Below are positions 1-8,906 of a stretch of 64,000 nucleotides of DNA, piece after piece. The notes beneath the pieces were generated by a model, which saw only the letters and a program-made list of their open reading frames with translations, was not told the origin of the DNA and searched no databases. The stretch's first letter is position 1. Each line of letters opens with the position of its first letter. The DNA lies in contig NZ_CP012159.1 of NCBI RefSeq assembly GCF_001189295.1, forward strand, positions 3,360,973 through 3,424,972, in the 5' to 3' direction. Both the position numbers and the translations under genes were made by a program. Origin of the DNA: Chondromyces crocatus (lineage in GTDB: Bacteria > Myxococcota_A > Polyangia > Polyangiales > Polyangiaceae).

Positions 1-452
1 GGCGGCGCATCAAACACCCCGTGAATGCTCACCACCCCGTTCACATCCGACCCGGAGCGCGCCAGGTCGAGCACGCATTTCCCCCCCAAACAGTATCCCA
101 TTGCCGCCGTGCGCTTCGCATCCACCACCGCGAGCCCCCGGAGCGTCGCCAGGGCAGCCGCCATGCGCCCTTGCAGCGCCTGCCGATCCTGGTTCAGCTC
201 GCCCATCAACCGCCCCGCTTCCTCCGGCGTCGTCGCCCTCCGCCCCTTCCCGTACACATCGACCGCGAACCCCACGTAACCCAGCTCCGCCAGCGCAGCG
301 GCCCTCTCTGCTTCCATTTCCCCTTGGCCCATCCACGTGTGCCCCACCAGCACCCCGGGCCGTCGCCCCTCGTGCGCAGGGTCCCACGCCACCACGCCTT
401 CGAACGACCCTCCCGGCCCCTCGTAGCTCAGCTTCTCCGAACGAACCGCCAT
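1..452 (-). CDS. Dienelactone hydrolase family protein, 3' end cut by window edge
   Basis: The minus-strand frame opens with ATG at 452 and stays open to the window edge, so only about 150 N-terminal residues are present. The start reads MAVRSEKLSYEGPGG. It is followed by a hydrolase strand (RPGVLVGHTW) and by the nucleophile elbow GYCLGGKC near residue 130. A Cys nucleophile in G-x-C-x-G-G is typical of dienelactone hydrolases. The Asp and His of the triad would lie beyond the window. The family hydrolyses dienelactones and other small esters in the cytoplasm; the substrate here is unknown. The gene is divergent from the lipoprotein gene at 637, with about 180 bp between them. Fold assignment is strong, specificity is not. 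Confidence 0.85.
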   Translation of the reverse strand, partial: MAVRSEKLSYEGPGGSFEGVVAWDPAHEGRRPGVLVGHTWMGQGEMEAERAAALAELGYVGFAVDVYGKGRRATTPEEAGRLMGELNQDRQALQGRMAAALATLRGLAVVDAKRTAAMGYCLGGKCVLDLARSGSDVNGVVSIHGVFDAP

Positions 453-636
453 GACCTTCCAGCCCTTTCTCACGCCCTGCGTCGTGCCCTGCGCGCGCTC
501 ACCCGCGCCGCGGCCGAACGCCGTGCGTCTCGCCCGCGCGTAACACCTACCCGACCCCGACTCTTCCAGAGACCCGCCTCACCGGCCGCGCTTTCCGCCT
601 GCGCGTCCCCCTGATCTACGGTATGCCCCGCCCATC

Positions 637-1341
637 ATGCACACGCGCGGAACGGCAAAGAACGCATCCGAGCGAGGCCCGCTGACCAGCACCACGCTCG
701 CCCTTTCCCTCACGCTCCTCACGGCCAGCGCCTGCAGCTCCACCGCCACCCGAGACCCGGCCACCCCCGCCGACGACCCCTCTGGCACCTCGTCCAGCGG
801 CTGGATCTCCACCCCTCCCGAGCCCACGCCGGCCTCTCCTGCGCCTTCCGCCGAACCGACCGCCTCAGCCCCTGCGGTGCCTCCCCCGTCAGCTTCCGCC
901 TCCCCCTCGTCCCTGGCACGCACCCCCGCCCCATCCCCCTCCGCATCGGCTCCCTCCGACCCCCCTCCCCACGACCACGGCCCTGAGCCCGCCACCCCCG
1001 CCCCGACCCCTCCCGGCCCTCCCCCCCACGTCGAACTCGAACCCGCCGCCTTCATGACCGGCGACGTCCCCAAGATCGACCAGAAGCTCGCCAAGCTCAC
1101 CGACAAGATCGCCACCTGCATCGCCGACCACGGCGGCCTCTCCGCCAAGTCCGCCACCCTCAAGCTCCAGTTCCTCGTCCGCACCACCGGCCGCGCCGAG
1201 AGCGTCGAGATCGCCTCCAAAAAGTCCATCTCCGACGAAGCCGCCCAGTGCGTCCGCACCCTCCTCAAAGGCCGCTCCGTCGGCACCCCCAGCGACGACC
1301 CCACCGGCGTCACCCTTACCATCACCCTCAAACCCCGCTGA
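637..1341 (+). CDS. Putative lipoprotein with Pro/Ser-rich linker and TonB/AgmX-like C-terminal domain
   Basis: A 234-aa protein. It starts MHTRGTAKNASERG, then has a hydrophobic segment (LALSLTLLTASAC) whose Cys near residue 33 fits a relaxed lipobox, so it is probably a secreted lipoprotein. Residues 35-140 are almost only Pro, Ala, Ser and Thr, with no expected fold. The last 90 residues (KIDQKLAKLTDKIATCIADH onward, ending VTLTITLKPR) look like the short C-terminal domain found in many myxobacterial AgmX/PglI-type proteins, with its two conserved Cys. Function is unknown; a cell-envelope role is inferred. It is followed by a long palindrome and prfC. Confidence 0.7.
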   Translation: MHTRGTAKNASERGPLTSTTLALSLTLLTASACSSTATRDPATPADDPSGTSSSGWISTPPEPTPASPAPSAEPTASAPAVPPPSASASPSSLARTPAPSPSASAPSDPPPHDHGPEPATPAPTPPGPPPHVELEPAAFMTGDVPKIDQKLAKLTDKIATCIADHGGLSAKSATLKLQFLVRTTGRAESVEIASKKSISDEAAQCVRTLLKGRSVGTPSDDPTGVTLTITLKPR

Positions 1342-1366
1342 CCCCGCCCCCTCTCCACCCCCACCA

Positions 1367-1506
1367 GGCGCACAGAGGGAGCGTGCGACCGGGGCGCGCT
1401 GGGGAGGGCCGCTGTCTGAGCGATACGGATCGCCCGCAGGGCGAGCCCGGATCGCGAGTTCGGAGGGGCCCCAGCGCGCCCCGGTCGCACGCTCCCTCTG
1501 TGCGCC
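1367..1506. repeat. 140-bp near-perfect palindrome between genes
   Basis: Two 38-bp arms, 1367-1404 and 1469-1506, are exact reverse complements of each other. A second small palindrome, TCGCCC/GGGCGA (1430-1435 and 1439-1444), sits at the exact centre, and the stretches between are partly complementary (GCGATACGG against GCGATCCGG). No gene is supported inside. It could be a MITE- or REP-like element, or a strong stem-loop ending the upstream transcript and isolating prfC. No T-tract follows on either strand, so a simple intrinsic terminator is less likely. Confidence 0.85.
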
Positions 1507-1549
1507 CCCGGGTTGACGGCCTCTCATCCCTGCCTATCCTGCGCGCGCC

Positions 1550-3157
1550 GTGTCCGACTCAACGCTCCTTGCCCGCGAGATCGCCCGTCGCAAGACCTTC
1601 GCGATCATCTCCCATCCCGACGCTGGAAAGACCACCCTCACCGAGAAACTCCTCCTGTACGGTGGTGCCATTCAGATGGCCGGCGCCGTCAAGGCCAAGA
1701 AAGCCCGCGCCCACGCCGTCAGCGACTGGATGGAAATGGAGCGCGAGCGCGGCATCTCCATCGTCTCCAGCGTCCTCCAGTTCCCGTACAAGGGCCGACA
1801 GCTCAACCTCGTCGACTGCCCTGGCCACGCCGACTTCAGCGAGGACACCTACCGCGCCCTCATGGCCACCGACGCGGCCATCATGCTCCTCGACAGCGCC
1901 AAAGGCGTCGAGATGCAGACCAAGAAGCTCTTCCGCGTCTGCAAACTCCGCCAGATGCCCATCTTCACCTTCGTCAACAAGATGGATCGCCCTGGCCGCG
2001 ACCCCTTCGAGCTGATCGGCGAAGTCGAAGAAGTCCTCGGCATCGGCGTCTACCCCGTCACCTGGCCCATCCACGCCAGCGGCAAGTTCCGCGGCGTCTA
2101 CCACCGCGAACTCAAGCAGGTCTTCCTCTTCGAGCTCGTCGCCCACGGCGCCGAGATCGCCCCCATGGAGGCCACCACCCTCGACGCCCCCCACCTCCTC
2201 GAAGCCCTCGGCGAAGAGGCCGTCAAGCAGCTCCGCGACGACGTCGAGCTCCTCGAAGCGGCGGGCGACGCCCTCGACCGCGACCGCCTCGCCCGCGGCG
2301 AGGTCACCCCCATGTTCTTCGGCAGCGCCCTCACGAACTTCGGCCTCCCCCAGTTCCTGGACGCCTTCATCGAGCTCATGCCGCTTCCGGCCCCGCGCAA
2401 CAGCGACAAGGGACTCATCGAGCCCACCGACGAACGCTTCACCGCCTTCGTCTTCAAGATCCAGGCGAACATGGATCGCCAGCACCGCGACCGCCTCGCC
2501 TTCCTCCGCGTCTGCTCTGGCCGCTACGAGCGCGGCATGAAGGTTCGCCACGTCCGCACGGGCCGCGAGGTACGCCTCACCAACCCCGTCCAGTTCATGG
2601 CCCAGGAGCGCACCGTCGTCGACGACGGCTACGCCGGCGACATCATCGGCATGTTCGACCCTGGCCTCTACCTCATCGGCGACACCATCTGCACTGGCTC
2701 CCCCGTCGCCTATGAGCCGCTTCCCCAGTTCCCACCGGAGCACTTCGCTCGCATGGCCATCCTCGACCCCATGAAGCGCAAGCAGCTCAAGAAGGGCCTC
2801 GAACAGCTCGGCCAGGAAGGATCCATCCAGCTCTTCCGACCCCCGGAGGGCCGCGAAGGCGAGGCCATCGTCGGCACCGTCGGCGAGCTCCAGTTCGACG
2901 TCGTGAAAGCTCGCCTCGCCGCCGAGTACGGCGTCGACGTTCGCGTCGAGCGCCTCTCCTTCAGCTTCGCCCGCTGGGTCGAAGGCGACACCCTTCCCCT
3001 CGCCGAGCTGGAGAACCAGCTCTACGGCTACGGCGCCCTCGACATCCGCGACAACCCCGTCGTCCTCTTCAAAGGCGACTGGCAGCTCGAGTCCTGCGTC
3101 AAAGCCTTCCCGAAGACCAGGTTCCTCGAACTCGGCAACAGCATCACCCACGTCTGA
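1550..3157 (+). CDS. prfC: Peptide chain release factor 3 (RF3), translational GTPase
   Basis: A 535-aa protein beginning at GTG 1550 (MSDSTLLAREIARR). RF3 is a GTPase that speeds removal of RF1/RF2 from the ribosome after termination. All G motifs are visible: P-loop SHPDAGKTTLTE near residue 21, the switch segment ERGISIVSSV, DCPGHADF (G3), and NKMDR (G4). The RGISI-x-SSV sequence and the overall length separate it from EF-G, which is longer. A domain II follows (VFKIQANMDRQHRDR) and then the RF3-specific C-terminal domain. It stands alone behind the palindrome and is followed 32 bp later by a gene on the same strand. The identification is secure. Confidence 0.97.
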   Translation: MSDSTLLAREIARRKTFAIISHPDAGKTTLTEKLLLYGGAIQMAGAVKAKKARAHAVSDWMEMERERGISIVSSVLQFPYKGRQLNLVDCPGHADFSEDTYRALMATDAAIMLLDSAKGVEMQTKKLFRVCKLRQMPIFTFVNKMDRPGRDPFELIGEVEEVLGIGVYPVTWPIHASGKFRGVYHRELKQVFLFELVAHGAEIAPMEATTLDAPHLLEALGEEAVKQLRDDVELLEAAGDALDRDRLARGEVTPMFFGSALTNFGLPQFLDAFIELMPLPAPRNSDKGLIEPTDERFTAFVFKIQANMDRQHRDRLAFLRVCSGRYERGMKVRHVRTGREVRLTNPVQFMAQERTVVDDGYAGDIIGMFDPGLYLIGDTICTGSPVAYEPLPQFPPEHFARMAILDPMKRKQLKKGLEQLGQEGSIQLFRPPEGREGEAIVGTVGELQFDVVKARLAAEYGVDVRVERLSFSFARWVEGDTLPLAELENQLYGYGALDIRDNPVVLFKGDWQLESCVKAFPKTRFLELGNSITHV

Positions 3158-3189
3158 GCGGTTGCCGCCTCCCGAGCGCGCTGCGTAGC

Positions 3190-4485
3190 GTGCTCTCGAT
3201 GGCTTCCTGGTCCCCCACCACGATCCGCTGGGTGAGCGACCCCCTCGCCAGCAGCACCGGTGCTGCCCGCGTACAGACCGACCAAGGGCCCGCATACGCC
3301 AAGCTTCTCGGCAATCCCGAAGGCCCCCTGGCTCTCTTTTGCGACTGGCTCGGTACCCATGCGGCGGCGTGGCTCGGCCTTCCCACCTTCGACCTCGCCG
3401 TCGTCGAGGTCACCGAGCCCGCCCTCGTCACCTATGCCGACGGCTCCACCTCGTGCCCTGGCCCAGCGCTCCTCGCCCGCCTCGAACACGGCACCACCTG
3501 GGGCGGCACCTCCGACGAACTCGCAGCCATCGAGAACCCCGACATCGTCTCGGGCCTCGTCGTCCTCGACACCTGGCTCCTGAACTCCGACCGGTACCGC
3601 CCCGAGGGCGCACAGACCCGCAAGAACCTCCGCAACGTCTTCCTCAGCGCCGAGCGTGCAGCTCCGGGCAAGCACCGTCTCCTCGCCATGGACCACACCC
3701 ACGCCTTCGCGTGCAGCAGGCCCCTGACGACGACCCTCGCCCACCGCGACCGCGCCCGCGACGCCCGCCTCTACGGCCACTTCCCCGAGTTCGCCCCCTA
3801 CCTCGCCCCCCAGCACCTCGCCCCCTTCGCCGCCCGCCTCCGCGCCTTCGACCGCCAGCTCGCGCGGCGCCTGCTCTCCACCGTCCCGACGGCATGGCGC
3901 CCGACGCCGGACCTCGTCGAGGCCGTCGCCACCTTCCTTGCCGAACGTGCCCACTTCCTGGCCGAGAACGTCCACGCGATGCTCGCCGAGCAAGGCCATC
4001 TTCTCCTCCGACCTCCCCTCGCGGCGCAGCCCGCATCCTCATCATCCACAGCACGAGCCGAACCCACCGCTCAGGATGGCCTCTCGGATGGGCAGAGCAC
4101 CGCGATGCGCCTCACCCGCGGCTTCTTCAGCCTTCTCCAGTTCTGCCCTGACCTGGACCGTGGCGAGTGCGCGAACGTCGGTGTGGTCCTGTCTCTGCCC
4201 GAGCGTGGCTTCTTCGGCGTCCGGCTGAGCGACGACAACCGCGTCCCGCAGCGTCGCTTCGGTCGCGATGGCTTCGATGACGCCCGCCTGACCCTTGCCA
4301 AGAGAGCCCTGGAAGGCCGCCTGCGGCAGGAGGGCCCTGCCTGGCGGAGCGCCGACGACCTCCTGCGTTTCGCCAGGAAAGAAGGCAACCACCTCATCCT
4401 GTCGGCACCCAGGACCGTCCTGCTGGAAGATCCTCGCGCCGAGCTGAACGGGCTCTACGAGCGGCTCGTCCACCTGGACTCGTAG
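3190..4485 (+). CDS. HipA-like kinase domain fused to DUF3037
   Basis: A 431-aa protein with two parts. Residues 10-260 look like the HipA-like family that usually sits beside DUF3037 genes: AYAKLLGNPEGP resembles a kinase lid, LDTWLLNSDRYRPEG carries the HipA-type N-S/T-D-R segment, and LLAMDHTHAF the metal-binding Asp. Residues 300-425 are DUF3037, recognised by FSLLQFCPDLDRGECANVGV. In other genomes these are normally two adjacent genes; here a Ser/Ala/Thr linker joins them into one polypeptide. The start could be GTG 3190 or ATG 3199; no strong ribosome binding site decides. A toxin-like or regulatory kinase role is inferred only from HipA. No antitoxin HTH gene is adjacent. Confidence 0.75.
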   Translation: MLSMASWSPTTIRWVSDPLASSTGAARVQTDQGPAYAKLLGNPEGPLALFCDWLGTHAAAWLGLPTFDLAVVEVTEPALVTYADGSTSCPGPALLARLEHGTTWGGTSDELAAIENPDIVSGLVVLDTWLLNSDRYRPEGAQTRKNLRNVFLSAERAAPGKHRLLAMDHTHAFACSRPLTTTLAHRDRARDARLYGHFPEFAPYLAPQHLAPFAARLRAFDRQLARRLLSTVPTAWRPTPDLVEAVATFLAERAHFLAENVHAMLAEQGHLLLRPPLAAQPASSSSTARAEPTAQDGLSDGQSTAMRLTRGFFSLLQFCPDLDRGECANVGVVLSLPERGFFGVRLSDDNRVPQRRFGRDGFDDARLTLAKRALEGRLRQEGPAWRSADDLLRFARKEGNHLILSAPRTVLLEDPRAELNGLYERLVHLDS

Positions 4486-4662
4486 CCCCGACCCGCTGGA
4501 TCGACCCGCTGCGCGGTGGTTCATCACCCGCGCATCACCCACGTCGCCACGACGCGCGAAGGCACGACGCCACCGCACCACCCGCGAAACCCCGACCCTG
4601 TTCCCTTCATCGAACCCTCGCGCGGCTCGGCACGCGCTCTTTCCGGGCCCGGGAGGCGAAAC

Positions 4663-7600
4663 GTGGACGGGCCCTTCATCCTCTCCCTCGGCAGCATCAA
4701 TGCGGATTTCCAGGTACGTGTCGACGAACCCCTGGAATCCGGACGGACGCTGATCGCCAGTGACTTCTCCCGCCCCGGAGGCGGCAAGACTGCCAACGTC
4801 GCCTTCCTCGCCCGCCGCCTCGGCGTCCCCGCCTGCCTTCTCGGCCGCGTCGGCGACGACGACCTCTGCGAACAAGCGCTCGCTCCCTTGTGCGCCACCG
4901 AGGTCGACCTCCGTCACGTCACCACGGCGCGTGGTTGCCCCACCGCCGTCTCCATGATCGCCGTCTCCTCGGATGGCAAGAAGAGCATCCTCCTCGCCAC
5001 CAACGCCAACGACGCCTGGGACGAGGACGCCATCCGTGACACCGTCGACGCCATCACCGGCGCACCCGATGGCTCGGCCCTCAGCTCATCGAGAAAGCCC
5101 ATGCCGTCCGGCCAGCATGACACCCCAGCCTCTTCCTCCTCGCGCGACGTGGCGTCGACGCGCGACGCCACGGCCCTCCGCGACCCCGCCTCCTCCCCCG
5201 ATGCCGCCCCTCCCGGCGACCCGTCTCCAGCCTCGAACGGCATCGAGCCCGCGCCTCACTCTCCCACCGGCCCTTCCGCCTCCTCCGCTCCCGTCATCCA
5301 CGACGCCCTCTTCTTCGACGACCTCTGCCCCATCGACGGCGCCGGCCCCACCTGCCTCGCCTTCGACCACTTCGACCCCGACGACGAGCGCCGCCGCGAG
5401 TCCCTCTTCTCCCTCGGCAACGGCATCCTCCTCACCCGCGCCGCTGCCCCCGAAGAGCGCGCCTCCACCCACCACTACCCCGGCACCTACCGCGCCGGCT
5501 GCTACGACCGCCTCGCCAGCGAAGTCGAGGGCGAGCCCGTGCAGCTCGAGTCCCTCGTCAACCTCCCCAGCTGGCTCCCGCTCACCTTCCGAGTGAAGGG
5601 CGAGCGCGCCTGGTTTTCCCTGCACCACGTCGAGATCCTCGTTTACCGCCACACCCTCGACATGGAGGCTGGCCTCGTCACCCGCGACATCACCTTCCGC
5701 GACCTTGCTGGACGCTCGACCCGCCTCCGCGAGCAGCGCCTCGTGAGCATGGCCCAGCACCACCTCGCCGCCCTCCAGATCGAACTCACCCCCCTGGACT
5801 GGCAGGGCACCCTCGAGATCCGCTCTGCCCTCGAAGGCGACGTCGAGAACACCAACGTCCAGCGCTTCAAGCGCTACGACAACCGCCACCTCGACGTGAT
5901 CACCCGCGAGGCCCGCAACCCCGACATCCTCGTCCTCGGAGCTCGCACCCGGCAGTCGCACATCCACATCGCCCTCGCCTCCCGGACCCGTGCTTTCCCC
6001 CCTTCACCTTGGTGCGGCGCTGCCGCTCGCGACCTCCATCAGGACGACACCTCCATCGCCGAGCACCTGCAGTGCGACGTCGCCCCCGAGCACCCCGTCC
6101 GCATCGAGAAGATCGTCGCCCTCTTCACCTCCCGCGACCCTGCCATCTCCGAGCCCACCGAGGCTGCCCTCCTCGCGGCCCGCGGCGCCCCCGACTTCGA
6201 CGCCCTGCGCGCCGCCCACGTCGCCACCTGGGCCCGCCTCTGGGCCCGCGCCTGCATCACCCTCGAGCGCCCGGACCACGCCCGCGCCACCCGCTTCCAC
6301 ACCTTCCACCTGCTCCAGACCGCCTCGCCCCACACCCCCCAGTTCGACGTCGGCTTCCCCGCCCGCGGCTGGCAAGAGGCCTACCACGGCCACATTTTCT
6401 GGGACGAACTGTTCCTCTTCCCCTACCTCGACCTCCGCTTCCCCGAGCTCTCCCGTGCCTTCCTGCACTACCGCACCCGCCGGCTCGACGAGGCCCGCCT
6501 CTCTGCGCGCCAGCACGGCTACGACGGCGCCATGTTCCCCTGGCGCAGCGCCAGCACGGGCCGCGAGGAGACCCCGCGTTTCCAGCTCAACCTGCTCTCC
6601 GGCCGCTGGATGAACGACCCTACCCGCCTCCAGCGTCACATCGGCGCGGCCATCGCCTACAACCTCTGGAACTACTTCAACGCCACCGGCGACACCGACT
6701 TCCTCGCCGACCACGGCGCCGAGCTGCTCATCGAGATCGCCCGCTTCTGGGCGAGCATTGCCCACCTCGACGCCACCACCGGCCGCTACGAAATCCGCGG
6801 CGTCATCGGCCCCGACGAGTACCACAACGCCTACCCAGGCGCCGCGTCCCCTGGCTTCGACAACAACGCCTACACCAACCTCATGGCCGTCTGGACCCTG
6901 TGCCGCGCCCTGGAGGTCTTCGACCACCTCCCTGTCGCCCGTGGCAAAGAGCTGCGCGACATCCTCCGCCTCGGCGACGACGAGCTCGCGCGCTGGGACC
7001 GCATCAGCCGCCGCATGCGCCTCGTCTTCCACCGCGACCCCGAGCACGGCGACGGCCTCCTCAGCCAGTTCGAAGGCTTCGAGCGCCTGAAGCCTCTCGA
7101 CCCCCGCGCCTTCGCCGAGCGCCACCCCGAAGGCCGCGTCGACTGGGTGCTGGAAGCCATGGGCGACACTGCCGACGCCTACCAGGTCACCAAGCAGGCC
7201 GACGTCATCATGCTCTTCTACCTGCTTCCGTGCGGCGAGCTGACCGACCTCGTGAACCGCCTCGGTTACGAGCTGACCGACGACCAGGGCCGCCGCACCC
7301 TCGCCTACTACCTCGCGCGCCTTTCCCACGAGTCCAGCCTCTCGAAGGTCGCTTGTGCCGGTGCCCTCGCCCGCATCGATCCGGCGGCCTCCTGGGACTA
7401 CTTCCAGCAAGCCCTTCGCAACGACCTCGACCGCGCGCACAGCAAGAGCGCCTGCGAAGGCCTCCACCTCGGCGCCTTCGCCGGCACCACCGACATCGTG
7501 CAGCGCCATTACCTCGGCATCCGCCCTCAGACCCGAGGCATCCGCCTCGACCCCGCCATCCCCGAACAGCTCGGCTGCGTGCGCTTCGCCTTCCAGTACC

Positions 7601-7746
7601 ACCGCGACCACTTCGAGGTGACCACCCACGGCACGACCCTCACCCTGCGCGCGAGCCCCGAGAACCGCGCCGCCTTGAAGATCGTGAACCGCACTCGCCT
7701 GGAGCTTCTTCGCCCTGGAGACACGGCCGACTTCGAGAGCGCCTGA
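4663..7746 (+). CDS. Truncated PfkB-type sugar kinase domain fused to GH65 glycoside phosphorylase
   Basis: About 1027 aa from GTG 4663, chosen because GGGAGGCGAA lies just upstream; the frame is open further upstream without a better start. Residues 1-140 are the N-terminal half of a ribokinase/PfkB fold (SLGSINADF, RPGGGKTANVAFLARRLG). The C-terminal half with the catalytic GAGD motif is absent and is replaced by a low-complexity Ser/Pro/Ala linker (about 145-215). The rest is a full GH65 enzyme: N-terminal beta-sandwich, (alpha/alpha)6 barrel with GPDEYHNAY (proposed acid Glu near residue 719), DNNAYTN, and a C-terminal sheet. GH65 phosphorolyses or hydrolyses alpha-glucosides such as maltose, trehalose or kojibiose. 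Which sugar is used cannot be read from the sequence. Confidence 0.88.
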   Translation: MDGPFILSLGSINADFQVRVDEPLESGRTLIASDFSRPGGGKTANVAFLARRLGVPACLLGRVGDDDLCEQALAPLCATEVDLRHVTTARGCPTAVSMIAVSSDGKKSILLATNANDAWDEDAIRDTVDAITGAPDGSALSSSRKPMPSGQHDTPASSSSRDVASTRDATALRDPASSPDAAPPGDPSPASNGIEPAPHSPTGPSASSAPVIHDALFFDDLCPIDGAGPTCLAFDHFDPDDERRRESLFSLGNGILLTRAAAPEERASTHHYPGTYRAGCYDRLASEVEGEPVQLESLVNLPSWLPLTFRVKGERAWFSLHHVEILVYRHTLDMEAGLVTRDITFRDLAGRSTRLREQRLVSMAQHHLAALQIELTPLDWQGTLEIRSALEGDVENTNVQRFKRYDNRHLDVITREARNPDILVLGARTRQSHIHIALASRTRAFPPSPWCGAAARDLHQDDTSIAEHLQCDVAPEHPVRIEKIVALFTSRDPAISEPTEAALLAARGAPDFDALRAAHVATWARLWARACITLERPDHARATRFHTFHLLQTASPHTPQFDVGFPARGWQEAYHGHIFWDELFLFPYLDLRFPELSRAFLHYRTRRLDEARLSARQHGYDGAMFPWRSASTGREETPRFQLNLLSGRWMNDPTRLQRHIGAAIAYNLWNYFNATGDTDFLADHGAELLIEIARFWASIAHLDATTGRYEIRGVIGPDEYHNAYPGAASPGFDNNAYTNLMAVWTLCRALEVFDHLPVARGKELRDILRLGDDELARWDRISRRMRLVFHRDPEHGDGLLSQFEGFERLKPLDPRAFAERHPEGRVDWVLEAMGDTADAYQVTKQADVIMLFYLLPCGELTDLVNRLGYELTDDQGRRTLAYYLARLSHESSLSKVACAGALARIDPAASWDYFQQALRNDLDRAHSKSACEGLHLGAFAGTTDIVQRHYLGIRPQTRGIRLDPAIPEQLGCVRFAFQYHRDHFEVTTHGTTLTLRASPENRAALKIVNRTRLELLRPGDTADFESA

Positions 7747-7783
7747 GCGCGACGTCGATCCTGACCCTCCGGCCGTCGCCTCA

Positions 7784-7951
7784 TCATTTCTTGATCTCGA
7801 CGCATGCGTGCGGATTGCGTGGCTTCCCGTTCTCGACCACCGCGCTGCAGATCGTGGTGCCGTCTTCGCAGTGCTTCGGACTTCTGAAGTAGAACCAGTC
7901 GACGTGGACCATGCCGAGGCGGCACTTCGGCGCCCGGGCCCCAGCGTGCAT
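7784..7951 (-). CDS. Small Cys-containing hypothetical ORF (55 aa), possibly a gene remnant
   Basis: The minus-strand ORF starts at ATG 7951 with an AGGGGGGAA sequence about 9 nt upstream. It contains APKCRLGMVHVDWFYF, CEDGTTICSAV and PHACVEIKK, with four Cys. The phrasing looks protein-like (the C-terminal part of a secreted Cys-rich protein) rather than a shadow, and no gene lies opposite. An in-frame TGA lies a few codons upstream of the ATG, so it is either a genuine small protein or the tail of a decayed gene. Function is not recognised. It ends 38 bp from the GH65 stop, in convergent orientation. Confidence 0.4.
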   Translation of the reverse strand: MHAGARAPKCRLGMVHVDWFYFRSPKHCEDGTTICSAVVENGKPRNPHACVEIKK

Positions 7952-8342
7952 TCGCGCGCTTTCCCCCCTGCACCCTCATGGGCTCGTGCCTCTCTGACCG
8001 GCTCGGTCTGGTCTCGTTCGTTGCTCTCCTTCGACGGACGTGTGATCGACGCGATTCGAGAGACATTCGTTCGAGTCCGGATTCTGGCCGCGGTATCGAG
8101 GTTGCCGCGTGTCCAGATCGCGGTCCCATCTCCCGTCAGCGGCGATTGGTGCAAACTCGGAACCACGGAACTCATCGAGCCGACGGCCGAAGGGGTGCCG
8201 CGCGATGTTCACGCAAAGGCTCTCGGAACGCCTTGGGTACACTTGTCGGCCCCTGGGAGCGGTCCAAGAGTGCCGGCGACAGCGACGTCATCCCCCGACG
8301 GGGATACCGGATTGTCGCGACCAACCACGAGGAATCTACGCC
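7952..8342. other. Intergenic stretch without a supported gene
   Basis: About 390 bp lie between the small minus-strand ORF and the lipoprotein gene at 8343. Open frames cross it on both strands, but none has convincing codon usage, a ribosome binding site or recognisable motifs. It is less GC-rich than the surrounding genes and probably carries the promoter of the 8343 gene; no clear -35/-10 pair was identified. Confidence 0.5.
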
Positions 8343-8726
8343 ATGAAGAATCGATGGATGATCTCTGGTGCAGCCATGCTCTCGCTCGTCGGAGGTGGCA
8401 TCCTCGGCATCGGATGCATCACCCCCACGGATGATGCCACCGTCGGCGAGCCGACCGCCGCAGAAGCGTTGCAGACACCGAGCACGGACGAGGCAGCCGT
8501 CGACGACTCGATGGGCGAGGCCAAGGACGCCATCGAGACTCCTGCCACTTCGGACCAAGGAGACGTGGGCTCCGAGGAGGGCAGGGGACGATTCCAGTGC
8601 TACCTCGACCGGTGCTTCACGCCGCATCAGGCCTGCACGTGCAGCAACACCGGCTGGGCAGGCTACTGCGGAACGGGAACCACCCACCCAGGGTGTCTCT
8701 ACTGTCGCTGCTCGACCGGTGGCTGA
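8343..8726 (+). CDS. Cys-rich secreted lipoprotein, unknown function
   Basis: A 127-aa protein from ATG 8343 (MKNRWMISGAAMLSLVGGG). The signal segment ends in GIGC, a lipobox with Cys near residue 25. An acidic, Thr/Ala-rich spacer follows (residues 28-80). The last 45 residues are Cys-rich (FQCYLDRCF, CTCSNTG, GYCGTG, GCLYCRC), with eight Cys in a spacing that suggests a disulfide-knotted mini-domain outside the cytoplasm. No family was recognised. A longer upstream frame exists but has no signal peptide continuity, so the ATG at the signal peptide is preferred. Confidence 0.7.
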   Translation: MKNRWMISGAAMLSLVGGGILGIGCITPTDDATVGEPTAAEALQTPSTDEAAVDDSMGEAKDAIETPATSDQGDVGSEEGRGRFQCYLDRCFTPHQACTCSNTGWAGYCGTGTTHPGCLYCRCSTGG

Positions 8727-8906
8727 CCGCAGCGGATCGCCGCACATCGCATCTGGAAGGCCCGCGCGAGCATCCTCCCGACAGGTTGTTCCACGTGATC
8801 CCCGGTTGCCCATTCTGACAGGAATGGTTGACCGGGGACGCGAGGATGCGTGTGCCGTCCGCCGAAGCGGCGGTGCAGCAGACGGCACTGCTCTTTCGAC
8901 GGGGGC

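Noticed and set aside
1559..3295. 578-codon open frame opposite prfC
   Set aside because: Antisense shadow of a high-GC gene; composition is Gly/Glu/Ala/Val-biased with no motif, while the plus strand encodes a clear RF3.
8109..8342. N-terminal extension of the Cys-rich lipoprotein
   Set aside because: The frame is open but has no ribosome binding site and would place the signal peptide internally.
8727..8906. Minus-strand Cys-containing fragment (ASPVNHSCQNGQPGITWNN)
   Set aside because: Protein-like phrase but no start, no ribosome binding site and too short for a gene; could be a relic.
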